Positions 10,601-23,358 of a stretch of DNA of 64,000 nt are shown piece after piece (the stretch's first letter is position 1; each line of letters begins with the position of its first letter). Origin of the DNA: Oscheius dolichura. Taxonomy: Eukaryota; Nematoda; Chromadorea; Rhabditida; Rhabditidae. The notes beneath the pieces were generated by a model that was not told the origin of the DNA, searched no databases, and worked only from the letters and a program-made list of their open reading frames with translations. The DNA lies in the NCBI GenBank assembly GCA_932521035.1, contig OW051495.1, positions 12,214,001 to 12,278,000 on the forward strand. The letters are read 5' to 3'. The position numbers were made by a program, and so were the translations under genes.

Positions 10601-12741
10601 GAGACAAAGAGCAGGCAATAGGAATGAATAGAAAAAAGTGGGCGAATTTGTATTCGTGCAAATGGCGCCATTATTGATCTTTGGTGAGGTTTTAATCAGT
10701 TTTAATTAAATCTTAAAAGGGCCTTACTGTATAGAAATACTAGACCCCTTATATACTGTGCAGACGCCTGAAAAAGAGGTGCAGGCCCTTTAATCTCAAG
10801 TCAAGTGGTTCAAGGGACAGTAAAGTAAACTACTGTCTAGACAACTATGAAATAAATAAAAACAAGGGGTCTGGCTCATTATCAACGTTGTCGGGATCTT
10901 TGTAATTCGTTTCAGTACCATTTAAACGGGAGTCTTCTAGTAACTGGGAGCGATATTTTGGAGAAAATGATAGCTAACCAGTCATTTCTGTAATTTAGGC
11001 CTTTACCCCGTTTCAGGACCAATTAATTACGGTAGTCATGCCTTTTGAAACTCTCGTCACGCTCAATAACCCCGGCTTCTTCTAGGATTTCTGCAAAAAT
11101 GTTTAGTCAAAAAAGCCTATTCTTTTGATCTTTTCCACTTTACGAAGTCTGCTCTTATTCCCTCTCAGCTGCCAGCTCAGCCAGTCTAGCACAAAACTCA
11201 AAAGATTATATCCTCCAGTTTAATCACCCCTCTCGGAGTCCATGAGAGACCAGCTGCTCTGAACTCGGTTGTTGTCTACACACACATGTAATTAGCTGGA
11301 AGAGGGGGGATTAGTTCTCTACTCTCGGGAGGTTAAAAATACCCCGAACCTCCTCAGGGAAATACAGAGGTATGCACCCCTCCGCACCATGTGGGTTTTG
11401 AAAATTAAGCGGGGAGGATCCTTTCTCAAATTGACTTTCGCATGCCCCAGTGAGCAGGCTACGTTCAGAAGATCAAAAGACGGGAAGCCCGTGGTGGCCA
11501 CGGTGCCCTTCCTCTATTTCTCTATTCAACAATGGAAAAAAGTTGGTAAATACTCTCCAAGTCGGATGGAGAGGGACTCACTCTTTCTCTCACCCATCTA
11601 TCTATTGATTCGATTCAGACAAACAGTCCATATACGGGAGGGGGGAAGAGGAGCGCGGGATCTGTCTAGATCAACATTAATCCTCTTGTGTATACAGTTT
11701 TATGGCCGATGAGCCCGGGAATACAGGGGAAAAGAGCAGAAATTCAAATACATTGTTTACTGGTTCCTACACGAAGAGGTTTAACCGCTTTCTCGCCCGA
11801 TATCTGCTGAAAATCCTCGTTTCTAGGGGAACCGCCAAAATGGGTATGAGGACGTAATCGCTTCGGTACCCATTCCAGAAAAATATAAAGGCTTTGACAG
11901 TTCAGTTACTGTCACAAAAAGGCGGAAAAGGTCATAGCCGCCTGTCAGCTATCCCATGTTCTTCCTTCTTCCCGCCTGTCCTTCCTCAATCTGTGTCTAT
12001 TGGGACAGATTGAGATAGGGGAGCGAATAGGGCCGAAAAGGCAGAAAATAATTGATGGCCATGTCAATTTTTCAATGGAAAGTAATGGGAAAGGTTCAGA
12101 TGTACGGTAATCTTTGATCGGTCACTGGTGAAAAAAGGTTAATCCCGAAGAAAAACCCTAACCTCTTAAAAGGGTCCTGAGCCGATTGGTTCCCTTCTTC
12201 CAAATCCCCCTCCCTTTCAAAAAAAAGGAGAGTAATTTGAGCGTGGGATATTTGTTTTTGAGGTGGAGACGCAAGCAAAGAGGACCACCCGCGCTGTTGC
12301 GGACCTTGAAAGGCAAAAAAGGTACATAAGGAGAAGAAAAAAAAGCAAATGGATAGAGTGTGATCTTTGAAGCCGGGTCACGATATCTCTTGAAGGGAAA
12401 AATGTGTACTTTTGGGTTAATGGTAATTTGTACCTTTTTTAGCACATAAAGAAGTTTAACGGACACGATAAGAAGAACTGTTCACGTCAACGGGAACCCA
12501 TTACCATCTTTGAAGCCTGATTAATGGCTAAAAGGAAATAGAAGAAAATTACGGGAAGATGAAAGGAAATGAGAGCAATTTGAAGGTTTTTGAGCCAGGT
12601 TTCCTTGTTTTTTATGGTAAAAGGGCGGGGTTTTGTTAAATAATGGAAGAAAATAAAGAAAATAAGATAACTTACAATTAACGGCGGTCCAAATGCGGAA
12701 GTAGAGGCATAATAACCAGCTAAATCTGTGCGATCAGCCAT
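7696..12741 (-). CDS. Nuclear hormone receptor, nematode supplementary type (copy 1)
   Basis: Ligand-regulated transcription factor. Exon 1 (12741-12676) codes 22 residues starting [14 protein letters not shown] and ends in phase 0. Exon 2 begins at 9441 with the first zinc finger, [16 protein letters not shown] then [10 protein letters not shown] (P-box region). The next exon carries the second finger, [11 protein letters not shown], and a hinge with VREERGK. The ligand-binding domain follows: [52 protein letters not shown], and ends [11 protein letters not shown] with stop at 7696. There are about eight exons. Exon 1 is linked across 3.2 kb only by phase and by the same arrangement in the paralogue at 18361-23358, so it is less certain than the rest. 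Target genes and ligand unknown. Confidence 0.88.
9442..12675 (-). other. Large first intron of nuclear receptor copy 1
   Basis: 3.2 kb without a coding exon I can defend. It contains G-rich and GA-rich runs (about 10270-10310) and one copy of the dispersed octamer TTACGGTA (11027). Open frames here, such as 9824-10174, lack splice and family support. Confidence 0.5.
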
Positions 12742-15700
12742 TCGCTCTCGCCGCTCTCTCACAGGGTCCAAACCCGGGACGACGGGGGGCTGGTTCAGTC
12801 AGAGAGAAGAGAAAAGGGATGGATGCACGTGAGAGAGACGCAGACGGCAGCTGACTGGCCTGCCAATAGATATTCTCTCTCTCTCTTCTTTTTTACGCGT
12901 GTTGCCTCTGCTGATGTGGTAGTAGGAAAAAGTGAAGAGGGCTGGTGGAAAATAGCCCGAAAAACACTGAAAAGGGATAATTAATTGAAGAAAAAGGGGG
13001 AAAAGAGCCGAAAAACTGGAGAGAATAAGAGAAAATGAGGAGAAACTCGTGTAGAAAGGATCTATTATGACCTCAAGAGCAAGGAGACCAGGATTATTGA
13101 TAATTGCATTAATCTACGGTATCTTGCCCTCGAGTTATTTGAGTAGGGCAGGTTTATCGTTAAAAAGAGTAATGTGAGGTGTCGTTTTTTGGGCAACATT
13201 CCCCCAAGCTGTATACTTCTCTCTTTCTCGTTTCTGTGGATTCCATTTTGATCCTTTTTCGGCGGGCTTCACTGACGAAACTGGGGGGATACGGGTTGAC
13301 GGCCAATTCCAAAAGAAATATGCCCAGCTGGAAGAGGAGGAGGAGGAGGGTCCTGGGAAGCAACGTTTGCGAGAGCGAGAAAGCCAGAGATCGCCAGACA
13401 CTCCCTATCCCTTGAACCCCCCATCCTATGATCCAAAAGAAGGTACGGTAACGTTCCAGGAATCTTTTCCGGGAAGCGGGTAGAGTTTTCTCAACTTTTA
13501 TACTTGGCAAACAGTAAAACACACAGACAACAGCTCACAAAAGACAATACAGCGCATACAGAGCTGCCTGCAAGCGGTTGCAGATCTTTGTTGAAAGTTT
13601 TTGTAATTTGACAAGCAACTGTGTCTATAAATTTGCAAAAATGGCACCAACGATCAACAGGATTCTGATAGCAGCGGGAAGAAGAAATGTATCCGATTTG
13701 GGGGGAGGGAGGGGATTTCTACGCGGATGCTGAATGATAAGATGAGGAAGTTCGGCGCGTTCTTGGAATTTAACGGGGTTTCTAGGGGATCCAGAGGGGA
13801 AAGAAGCTGAAAATACAGGAAAAACTGGGAACAGCCTGCAGGAACCAGTATTCCGCCTCAATTTCGGAAGTTTTGTAGTCATGAGGTTAAAACTTTACAG
13901 CGGTCCACGCTGGATTGTTTTCGTTCAGTTTTTGTTATTTTATTTGTGCTAAAGTTCAAAAGAATAGAAAGTTTCTGAGAAGAATGAAAAGACGACCGCG
14001 AGGAGAACAGTAACAACTAGCAACATCCATAAAATGGTGCCAACTGCCAGCCGCCCGCTGCCATCTCCACCCGGGTAGTTATATACCTTGCCGAACACGT
14101 CAAACTGCAGCTAACAAGCTAACAAAACAGTAAAACAGGTCAACCCGGGGGCGGCATAAGGTCATAGACAGGCGGCTGAGCAATTAATACACGCAGCCGT
14201 AATGTATTGAAATGGGGGAAGAATAAAGATCAAAGCTGGGCCAGACATGGAAGAGCCATTTGCCTTCCTCCCTCCCAGCAGGGAATTGTTGTTTCCCAAT
14301 ATATCGAAACGTCAGAAATCAATAAAATTCCAGGCAACACAATAGTGCACAAAACGAAAAACTGGTCCAATTTGACCAATTATAAAGCCGACAATGAGGA
14401 ACTTGATTAGCCGGGTCTTCGGCTGTTGTTGCTAATTTTATTGGATGGGGGGTAATCACTTTTTTGGATGAGATTTTGTAGAGGAAGAAGATCTATAGAA
14501 GAGAAACAAACCGCCTGTCAAGTGTTGCGACAGGGAGAGAGAGAGATGAAAAGAACAACCAACACAACCAACTCCTCCTCTCTCTCTCGCCTCTCTTCGT
14601 CCGCCGCGCTCGTCTCCTTCCCTCTACACCGCACCAGCGAACAAAGACGATTATCAAAGAAGGAGAGGTGGAGTGTGCGATTTTGTGCCCCTGAGAAGGT
14701 CAATGCCGGCGTCGCTCTGGGGTGGAAAAGGACGGACGCTTGGGCAAATATGAGAGAAAGAGACAGTGACAGTGGAGAGAAACAGCCCCCTTTACTAGCA
14801 AATACAAGAGGTACAGGGGCAGAGAGGTAGGGAAGAGAGACCGCAGCGATGGTGGAGGTAGTCTCACCTCTCTCGGTGAGAAGGAGGTGATCTTTTGACT
14901 TCTGAACCCTCGAAACCTCAATGGAACAAGGTGAAAGGAGGGATTGCAGACGCGGGGCAGAGACTAGAAGGAGTCAGAGATTGCAGTTACTGGTTGATTG
15001 GGGGCCCGATAAGGCGCTGTGAGGTGATCACAAGGGGAGAAGATGAAAAATGGATAAGCATTTTTGTAGGCAAAGTTGTCCATTACTTTTTTTCTTGAAG
15101 GAGAATTACTATTGATAAGAAGAGAAAGAAGATTGCCTCCAAATCTCTAATTTATCGTTTGTTCCCATCAAATTACGGTAATCCCTGCAAAAGCCTCTCA
15201 AAGAAGGAAGTGAGGCGGCCTCTTTTGACTTTTTCTAGCGTTTCGCACGGAACACACTTATCTGGCTCTTAGGGATCAAAACATCAAGCTTTCTGAGGCT
15301 TACGTGGAATCCAATCCTCTTTTAACCGAAATGTAAACATTTTTTTTCTTATGGACGGTTTAAATTAGCTTCTACTGGCTCTTTTTAGCAAATGGAATAA
15401 ATTTTAAAGGGTTTCTATACAAAAATCGGAATTATGGAGTTTTAGGAACCAAAGATCCGCCTTTCCCTTGGTACTATCTGTACAATTTTGCACAAAATGG
15501 AACAATGAAAAATTCTTTAGCTTTTGTCCTTCCAAACAATCGTATTATATTGCTTCAAAATCTGTTCAAAGGGGCAAAAACCCCCTCCGCCGATGTATTT
15601 GTTCGTGATGGAATTGTGAGATGATAAATATTTGGGAGGAAATGAAGAAGACGTCTTTGAGCAAGGTAGAGACAAGGGAGTTGGCAAAAGTTTGGAACAA

Positions 15701-16209
15701 GAGAAGGAGAAACGGGTCAATAGAGCAGACAAAGAAAGAGGGCGAGATCCATCCCGCCCTCTCAGCTCAGTGGCCTAATTCCTGTACATCTGATCTTGAT
15801 TACTGGCACTTTCTTCTTCTTTCAAAATCCGCCCCCTCTTGTCCGTGTGCCCCTTCTCTTGCAGGAGGGGGCACAGCGCATCAGATAACCGACTCCCTCC
15901 TCGGTCATCTCTCATCCATCCACCTACCCGTCGCCCCCGACAGAGAAAAGTACCGGCCGGACGGACGGAGATAACTCCTAGAGATTAGGTCACTCTTCTT
16001 TATCCAGTCTAGGGGATATTTCTGCAGGGTGAGAGAGAAAAAAAAGGGGCGGAGGAGGGAGAGGAGAAGGGAGGAAGGATACGGCGGGAATACCGTACCC
16101 TGAAAAAGTATTTCCAGCTGGATTTCGTAATAAAAATAGGAGAATCGGTGAAAGAGATCAATGAAAGAGCCCCGACACATTTTGTTCTAATTTGTTCTCT
16201 TCCTATAGC
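12742..16209. other. Upstream region of nuclear receptor copy 1, no gene seen
   Basis: Holds several CT/GA-rich runs (for example about 12876-12892 and 14575-14600), a TTACGGTA octamer (15173) and overlapping low-complexity open frames on both strands. None has a family match or convincing splice structure. Confidence 0.5.
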
Positions 16210-16509
16210 TCAATAGGTGTTCAAATAACCACAATAGAAGGAACTGACAATAAAGATCAGCCCCAGTGACGGGACAATAGCCCCTAGTCCCTGTATCCAC
16301 ATCCGCTTAGCTGCCTTGCTATCGTCGTAATATGGTAGAAGTTGTCTGGCACAATTGTAAGAGGTTCTAACCAAGGGATGAACATGAAGAATAAGAAAAT
16401 GCAGACGAGTGGTTTAACTGGGATTATCCCTTCTTTTACACAACAAAAGGTCAGGAAAAGAGAAAGCATCAAAGATCGCATAGTGCTATGACCTTGTGTA
16501 GCTTTTCAT
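16210..16509 (-). CDS. Possible small single-pass membrane protein, 57 residues
   Basis: Not a recognised family. The terminal exon 16366-16210 follows a TTAG acceptor and reads protein-like throughout: CARQLLPYYDDSKAAKRMW, then a hydrophobic stretch GLGAIVPSLGLIFIVSS, then FYCGYLNTY and a stop. A preceding mini-exon 16509-16493 (ATG AAA AGC TAC ACA AG) joins in the required phase, but its donor (GTCATA) is poor, so the start is uncertain. The KAAKR cluster before the membrane segment suggests a defined topology (inference). It lies between the two nuclear receptors. Confidence 0.38.
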
Positions 16510-16611
16510 CTTTTCCGATGAACTATGATGATAATTTTGACTACTGGGAAAGAGGGTAGACAAGACTGTTCTTTGCCCCCGTGAGTAACCCCCGAGAGCT
16601 CAAAGGACAGT

Positions 16612-17286
16612 TTACCCAAGGAATAACACTCTCCGGGGGGCTGAGTACTCATTTCTTCCCGAGCAACTGCTACAGTATACTTTTTGGGAAGGAAATTGTG
16701 AGGGTAGTACATAGACTATTTTCTGGTAAAAATGGAGAATTAACCGGATACAAAGAGGCCGATCCGGGCCGAGAATAGTTCCATGTACACGGTAGTCCCT
16801 CCCCGGCCAGGGCAGCAGCTGCTGTTCTTTTTTAAGAAAGAAACAAATGAATAGAATAGGTCTTCCTCTAAACCAGGAAGAATAAATATTATAGATTTCG
16901 TCGAAATTTGAATCTAGTTTTAGCTCGGTGGGTGAACCGTAGATATTATCTCTTCCGATACTCGACGAGGACGGGGCTGAATCGAAATGGACAGCGGCCT
17001 TCTTTGTCACGCACGTTCTCTCATTTGAATCAAAAGGCCTCATCGGGGATCTCTCTAATTTTCCGCTATTCTGCCTGATTATGAGGAGCGCGCTTTCATC
17101 ACGGGGCATGTGATAAGATGACAATATAGTACATTTGTCGAAATCACCCGAATTAGAGCAGTTTACGTTGTTATTGACTAATTCTAGCCAGGAAGCGAGA
17201 GGAAATAGAGCAATTAGCACATTTATGGCTTGCATGCTTGTGAAAAGAATTGCTAATAGGCTTGGGATTAACTGATGAAGGTACAA
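16612..17286 (-). CDS. Uncertain 224-codon open frame
   Basis: Longest uninterrupted frame in this part. An internal Met at residue 19 begins a signal-like stretch (NVLIALFPLASWLEL) followed by NCSNSGDFDKC. No family resemblance is visible, the second half becomes Arg/Pro/Leu-rich and random-looking, and no splice pattern supports it. It may be chance. Confidence 0.2.
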   Translation of the reverse strand: MYLHQLIPSLLAILFTSMQAINVLIALFPLASWLELVNNNVNCSNSGDFDKCTILSSYHMPRDESALLIIRQNSGKLERSPMRPFDSNERTCVTKKAAVHFDSAPSSSSIGRDNIYGSPTELKLDSNFDEIYNIYSSWFRGRPILFICFFLKKEQQLLPWPGRDYRVHGTILGPDRPLCIRLILHFYQKIVYVLPSQFPSQKVYCSSCSGRNEYSAPRRVLFLG

Positions 17287-18360
17287 AGGAGCAACGAGGT
17301 GGGGGTGTTGGATCTAAAGCCGTTCTCGCAAAACGGGGTTTAGCGGAACTGTAGCAGAACTTGAAACTCAATCATAGGAACGATTAATTTTGGTTAAGAA
17401 GGGCGCCCACCATTTACGTTCAGGAGAATAAAGCTTCCCTCCCTGGAAGTGTTGACTGTGGGCATAAAATAGGTAGAAGTTAGGCAAAAACATACAAACA
17501 GCTCAACACGTGGCGGGGAGGGATTCCCCAAGAATTTTATAGGTTAGATTTCTCAAAAAGGGGATTAGTCTCCCCTACCTGAAGTTGATAACTCTACCCA
17601 TCTTGAACCGTCATTATTTAGACTTTTAACCTGATTGCGTAAGACCGTAAGACGCTCACAAAAAGAGCTATTATTCATCAGTGAAAGATTACAAAATGGC
17701 GCCACACTCTACAGTAACAATGATGCCCGCGCATCGGGGGAACAACTTCGAGATGATCGTAAAACAAAGAGGCACGGAAGTGGGAGAATATGGGATCGAT
17801 GGTCATTCGAGCAGTAATTCAACGCTCAAATAGATGTGAAACGAGGTGATGACGTCTTCTTCTTTTTTTTCCGCTCTTCTACGTCAGTTTCTAGTTTGTA
17901 TTTACTTGACCTTTCACCCATTTATAGTCGTTTCTCGGTCTCGTGAGAGTCATTTTTCTTAATTTACTCTGACCCCACTCTGTTCCGTCTCCTTTTCAAT
18001 GAAACAAACTTTGGCTGATCAAACAACAGGTTCATTTAAATCAGTGTGTATCTTCTTCTGTTTTTTAACATTAATAACAACAAGAAGGGAGACGGGAAGA
18101 GTGAGACTAGCCGGCGGATGGACGGGGGGTCGAGAAAATGGCAAAATATAGAAAATCACATGGGGTTGTGTGTACTGCGGCGGTTAAAAGGGATCACAGA
18201 TGGTAAATTGTATTTTTGGAGACGGGACAGGGATGTTATTCACAGGTATAATAAAATAGATATATTTATAATATACAAAAGTACAACGAGATCAAGGTTG
18301 AGGTTTGTTTAATTGAGGAAAAAGAAGATAATACATAATAGGATAATACAAATATTATAC
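17287..18360. other. Intergenic, no gene seen
   Basis: AT-rich downstream flank of nuclear receptor copy 2; no frame with splice or family support. Confidence 0.5.
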
Positions 18361-21300
18361 CTAGAATGGGTTAGACCGGTAATTATTTAATATTACAAAA
18401 GGGACACCACTGGCTCGATCCAGTTCACAAGCCGAGAGACTGCGGATCATTTCGGCTTCTATTCGACCGATATTCTGAAAATAGTGTGGTATTTATGCAT
18501 TTAAAATGAGGTCATAAATCTGTCGGACGGATTACTGTAGGGAGAAAACTGGTTAAACGTATTTGGGGGCTAATTGACGCCGTGTCATTTTATAAGAGCT
18601 TGTAAAATCGGATACCGTATCCGCTAGAATCTAGGGATATTCCGCTAGGAGTTCTGTGACCATACATCATCGCCAAATTTTTTAAGGAAACGGAGCTTCC
18701 ATTATTACGTTTGAACTGAAAGAATCCTGAGGCAGGCGGTGGAGACCTCCTTGCCCCCCTTCCCCACTGTATAGCAAGCGGATACGATCACAGGATTTTT
18801 GATTCCAGTAAAAGATGCCAATCTTTTTAAACGTTTGTTTAAATGGCCGGGCGAATTCCTCTATTTTCTCCTTCAGTAATAGATTTAAAACTCACATAAA
18901 AACTGGGAAGCATCAAGCTCAATTTGGCAGCCCTCACAGATTTCTGCATAGGTGTCAAGTTCGGGAATTTGTTGTCTATCGTCGTCGACAGTGACTTCAA
19001 CAACTTCTGCTTATAACTATCCAGCATGTCAGCAGATTTCGGACAAAATCGGCAGTCTGAAATAGTTTCTCCAATGTTTAGCTCAAAATAATGAAAACTA
19101 CCTTGCTGGAAGAGGGCAATAGTCTTCATTATGCAGAATTCTTCAAAAGTTATGGCTAGTTCTCTCATGGGGTGGACGATTAGCTCGATGACGGACTTCG
19201 CCACGATACCGTACGTGTTCGCCCATCAAAAAGCTCATTATTAAAGGAAGGAAGACCCAATTTATCAGGCATTGGGTTAGGCAGGCCGTTAACATAAAAT
19301 ATAGAGATTAAAATACTTACTGGGTATCCATTTGGGACTGCTCGTTTTGTTTATACGGCATGTAGGAACCGTTGCCCATAGGGAGGCCAATTTCGGAGAA
19401 GCCGCCTTCATATGACCGGTAGGCATAGGTCATCCAACCGAAGGCAGAGAAATTCTCTTTAAAGAGGGTTGTCTAAAGATTACGGTAGCTATAAACCGGA
19501 GGAAATTTACCTGGTCAGTTAGTGGAAGGGCCCGGAATTCGGGAATGCTCATCGCCCAGTCAGCCAGCAGGACGTAGGCCCGGTACCAGGCGTAGTACAT
19601 ATCCGGGGTGGTGAGGATCCTCTCACACGTCCATTTCATCTGGAATATTTCTAATTCCTTTCCATTCTCTTTTCTCCCCAAGTAGATGATGGGAAAAGAT
19701 CGATCCCTGTGATCTTTACAGCACCGCTATTGTCTCTTTCAATTTATCACTGTGACCTTCTCTCCCCGGCCCGTTGTCGCTAATGAAGTCGTTAACCGGA
19801 ACCCGATCAACGTCGGAAATTGTGGCAACTTATATAGGTCCATTAAAGTGAAAAGACAAAAATCGGGCGCTCGATTAGAATGAAAGGTAGTGGATTTTGC
19901 GGCTGTTTGGAGCGCAACAAAAGGTGGCGCAGTCTTTCCCGAGATCTTTGAGGATAACTCTCACCGGGAAGACTTATTTATAAAAATTTCGCTCATGGGC
20001 TTATCTTCATGAGGAAATATATCCTCGGAAGTGTTAACTATGAGAGTGAATTTACTGAAAATTCAATTGGAAGGTTCACTTGTTTAGCAGATTTTGAGAG
20101 CTCCTGGGGAACTTGGGGTGTTTCTTCTTGTTGCCGCCCCTCTTTTCGTAAATATCCCCAACTTACCGGTGTTCTTTGGATGATCAAGTTGGATCCGTTG
20201 CTAATTCCCATATTCCGGAACATATTCTGTGACCAGACTTGAACTTCATCGGCTCCGTGGGTCCCCGGCGCATCGGCATCAAAGAGGCTATCCATCCGTC
20301 TTTCCAATTGAGTCAAAAAGTGGACTAGGGAAAATTCCTCATCTAAAATTATTAGCTAAAGCTTATAAAGTCGGAATAATGTACCAATTGGTTCCGGTTT
20401 CACGAGGAAGAATTCCGAATCCGACTTCGGAGAAACATCTTGAATGGTTGAATTGACAGAGGAGGAGCGGGATCCCATGGCGGATTTGAAGCGTTCTTCC
20501 CGGACGAGTTTCGGATTCATTCCCCCATTTACACAATTGTTGTATCGGCAGGCTCGACAGCGATTACGGTAGACTGAAAATGCTTGGTTTCTTGTTTGTT
20601 CCGCCATTTTATAATCCTGATCTTAAAATTTAGATGAGACCCAGCTTGCATAAAATTAAGGGGCTCTCCAAAATATGTTTTTAAAATAACAAGAATTATT
20701 GATGACTGTAGCCTTCATGGAAAATGAAAGAGATGGGAGACCAGGTCTCTGGAGGGAATTGCAGATGAGCCAGGTATGGGGAGATCTATGGAATTTGGAA
20801 GTTTTGAACGAAATGGAGGAGAAAAGTACCGGCTAGCTATAGATTTTAAATCAAAAATTTCATTGGACAGCTGTCGTCAGTCCCTAAAAACGGCGGCAGT
20901 TTTTTTTGCAACCTTTTTTTGAGCTCCTCTCGCGTGGCTACAGTTGCGATTTTCAAATATTGTCACTCGTGGGGCCTACGTGCAAAATGGTTTCCTTAAA
21001 ATACCGTACTCTCCTGAATAAACACTTCGGAGGGTTCTATTCTTCTGAAAAGAGAAGCCGTCATGGGGAGAATACCGTAATAAGGACCCTCAAAGCCGAA
21101 TAAGTCCCCCCGAAACAGAAACTTCCAAGACTTTCTCTCTTCATTCTCTTCATTCAAAGATCAATTTCAGTTGATCTTGCGGTTAGTTCCTCGTCTTTTT
21201 TGTCTGTCTTCTTTGACAGTTTGCTTAAGAATTCCGTCTTTACGTCCGGGGAGCGACGTAGACCATTTGGAGGCCAGGGATCAAAGATACGGGCTCTTTT

Positions 21301-23358
21301 CTCTTCATTAACTTAATAGTTAGGGCAAAGATGAGAGAGAGTCAAATTTAGTCTACCCCTGCTCATTAGGACGCCTGTACTCTCCCGAAGTCCAAGATGA
21401 CCTCGCCTTGAAAACTGACCTGGTGTGACATCACATTGATTCCTCGAAGAGCATTCGTAATTTCTTCCTTCGAATACACTCCGCCTAAAAATGAAGTTTT
21501 CTCCCTTTCAAAGCGTGTGTTTTCTACCTGAAGAAAGCTTTACAGCCATGGCAAGAGGGGGCGCCATAATGGATCCGAATAGTATTATCACTGCCACAGC
21601 CGACGCAACGGGCTCCCTGAAAAGAATCCAGTCCTAAGAATTATTTCAAGTGGAAGTATATTATAGTTTTATGGATGTTTTGATACCTGAAGACAGTGTG
21701 TTTCATGCATATTTGTATACACGGTTGCAATTGTTTGGCCTTGACAGTGGGTGGCGGCAAGTAGTGCGCAAACCTAAGGAAAAGGGGGGTTTCGCTCCCG
21801 ATAGAGAGGGGAAGAGTATATACTCCTTTGAAAGAGAGAGAGAGAGAGAGAGACAGAAGGAGTCCGAGATGGACTTGGGCTTGGGATAAAGGAGGACAAA
21901 AGAAACACACTGTGTGAGGTCAAAGATTCGGGAGAGAGGAGAACAGAGAAATCAGAGGATGGTCACGGAATGGGGACTGTACGGAAATCCCCTTTCTTTT
22001 GGAGTACAAGAGAGAAGAACGGGCCCTTTAAATTTCACTTGAAAGCCGTAACAGACCACTCTTCCTCTTTCCCTAACCTGACGCTCAAAAGAGAGCAAAA
22101 ATCACTGCGAGGGCCATTTCCGGTTAAGAACTTCATCTTACAAATAGAGAAGTACTGTAGGAGGGATTTTTAAGGAAAAAATAGAAAATAATGAAGTCTG
22201 CCAACTGGTAATTGAAGCCCAGTCCAAAAAATGGCCGTCCCTCTTATCCCCCACCCTCTGTTCTCTTCCTGTTCCCTCTCTCTCTCCCTTCTCATCTGGC
22301 CTCCAGAAAAATTGAATTGGTCTCTCCACATTCTATTATAACAAACACACACCCCGGCAAACTAGGAACAACTTTTTGATCACATTCTATTTCTTTTTGT
22401 CCGCTGACCGGCTGATGTTCACCCAAAAACTGAATTTGTTCGCATAGGAGCGGGAACAATTCGCGGGTCTGGACCGGGAAAAAGGATTCCAATCTGATTA
22501 GGACGTTTAGGGGGTCAGAAATCATCATCGATACCGGGTCCGGGACGAGAAGGAAGCCTGTATTTTCCAATCTATGGCCGTTAGAAGGACACAGTTATTG
22601 AGAGAAGACTAAAGTTTGCTCTATTTCAAGGATGGTAATGAAGTGCCGAAGAAAATTAAGGATTCCGAAGGAAAGCAGGTTGACCTATCCTTTCACCCCC
22701 GGCTGATGTCTCGCCCCCTCGCGACGTTTTCCAGGACATTTATTCTCAATTACCCTAGAGGGAGCCCACTTCCGGGTCAAACGTAGACTATTCTGTTTCA
22801 ATTTTTCCGCTTCAAAGTCTCAAATAATCGCGTCAGGAGCCGTATTCATAAGTCATATCCGCTAAAATAAATGTCTACAGAGAAATGTACAGAAACGGAT
22901 TATTCGTGTAAACATCCTCTCCCCCTCTTCATCCCTCGGTTACGGATTCACCCCTCCGGAGTTCGTCTACGAATATGGGGTTAGGGCCGGCTAGAACGAG
23001 ACCCTGAGCAGTTTCATGTAGGCGACCTCCCGGAAATGTCAATTAATTGCCCTCCAGCTGCAAAAAATTGTCCCCCTCCCACCAAGTTGGGGAGCCAGGT
23101 GTCAGCGGCTCCCCTTTTTCGCCCCGGTCCGAAAACCCCTCTCTACGGATTAAAATCTTTAGCGAGGAGGTTTAAACTACACGTTATCCGCTTATCGGGA
23201 AAAAAAGACGCGAAGCACATCAGAACAGAAAAATGAACAGAAAAATATAGAAAACCTACCTTTGGCGGCGATCCAATACCACTAGGAGGAGAAAAAGTCT
23301 CGGCCATCGGCGAGGAAACCATAGTGAACTGCGTCGGTTCACACCAGGCGGAGAACAT
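18361..23358 (-). CDS. Nuclear hormone receptor, nematode supplementary type (copy 2)
   Basis: Paralogue of the receptor at 7696-12741 with matching exon plan. Exon 1 (23358-23260) codes 33 residues ending SGIGSPPK, in phase 0 like copy 1. Exon 2 starts at 21616: [24 protein letters not shown], continuing over a 43-nt intron to RSVFEGRNYECSSRNQCD. The second finger is NRCRACRYNNCVNGGMN (about 20570). The ligand-binding domain reads WTCERILTTPDMYYAWYRA, SIPEFRALPLTDQ, then after an extra intron near 19475 TLFKENFSAFGW, and ends IGRIEAEMIRSLSACELD and NNYRSNPF with stop at 18361. The extra intron inside the DQ/TLFKEN block is absent from copy 1. No AF-2-like end is obvious. Confidence 0.88.
21617..23259 (-). 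other. First intron of nuclear receptor copy 2
   Basis: 1.6 kb, with a GA microsatellite at 21834-21853 and no coding exon I can support. Confidence 0.5.
21834..21853. repeat. (GA)10 microsatellite
   Basis: Uninterrupted GA dinucleotide run of 20 bp inside the first intron of nuclear receptor copy 2. Confidence 0.85.
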
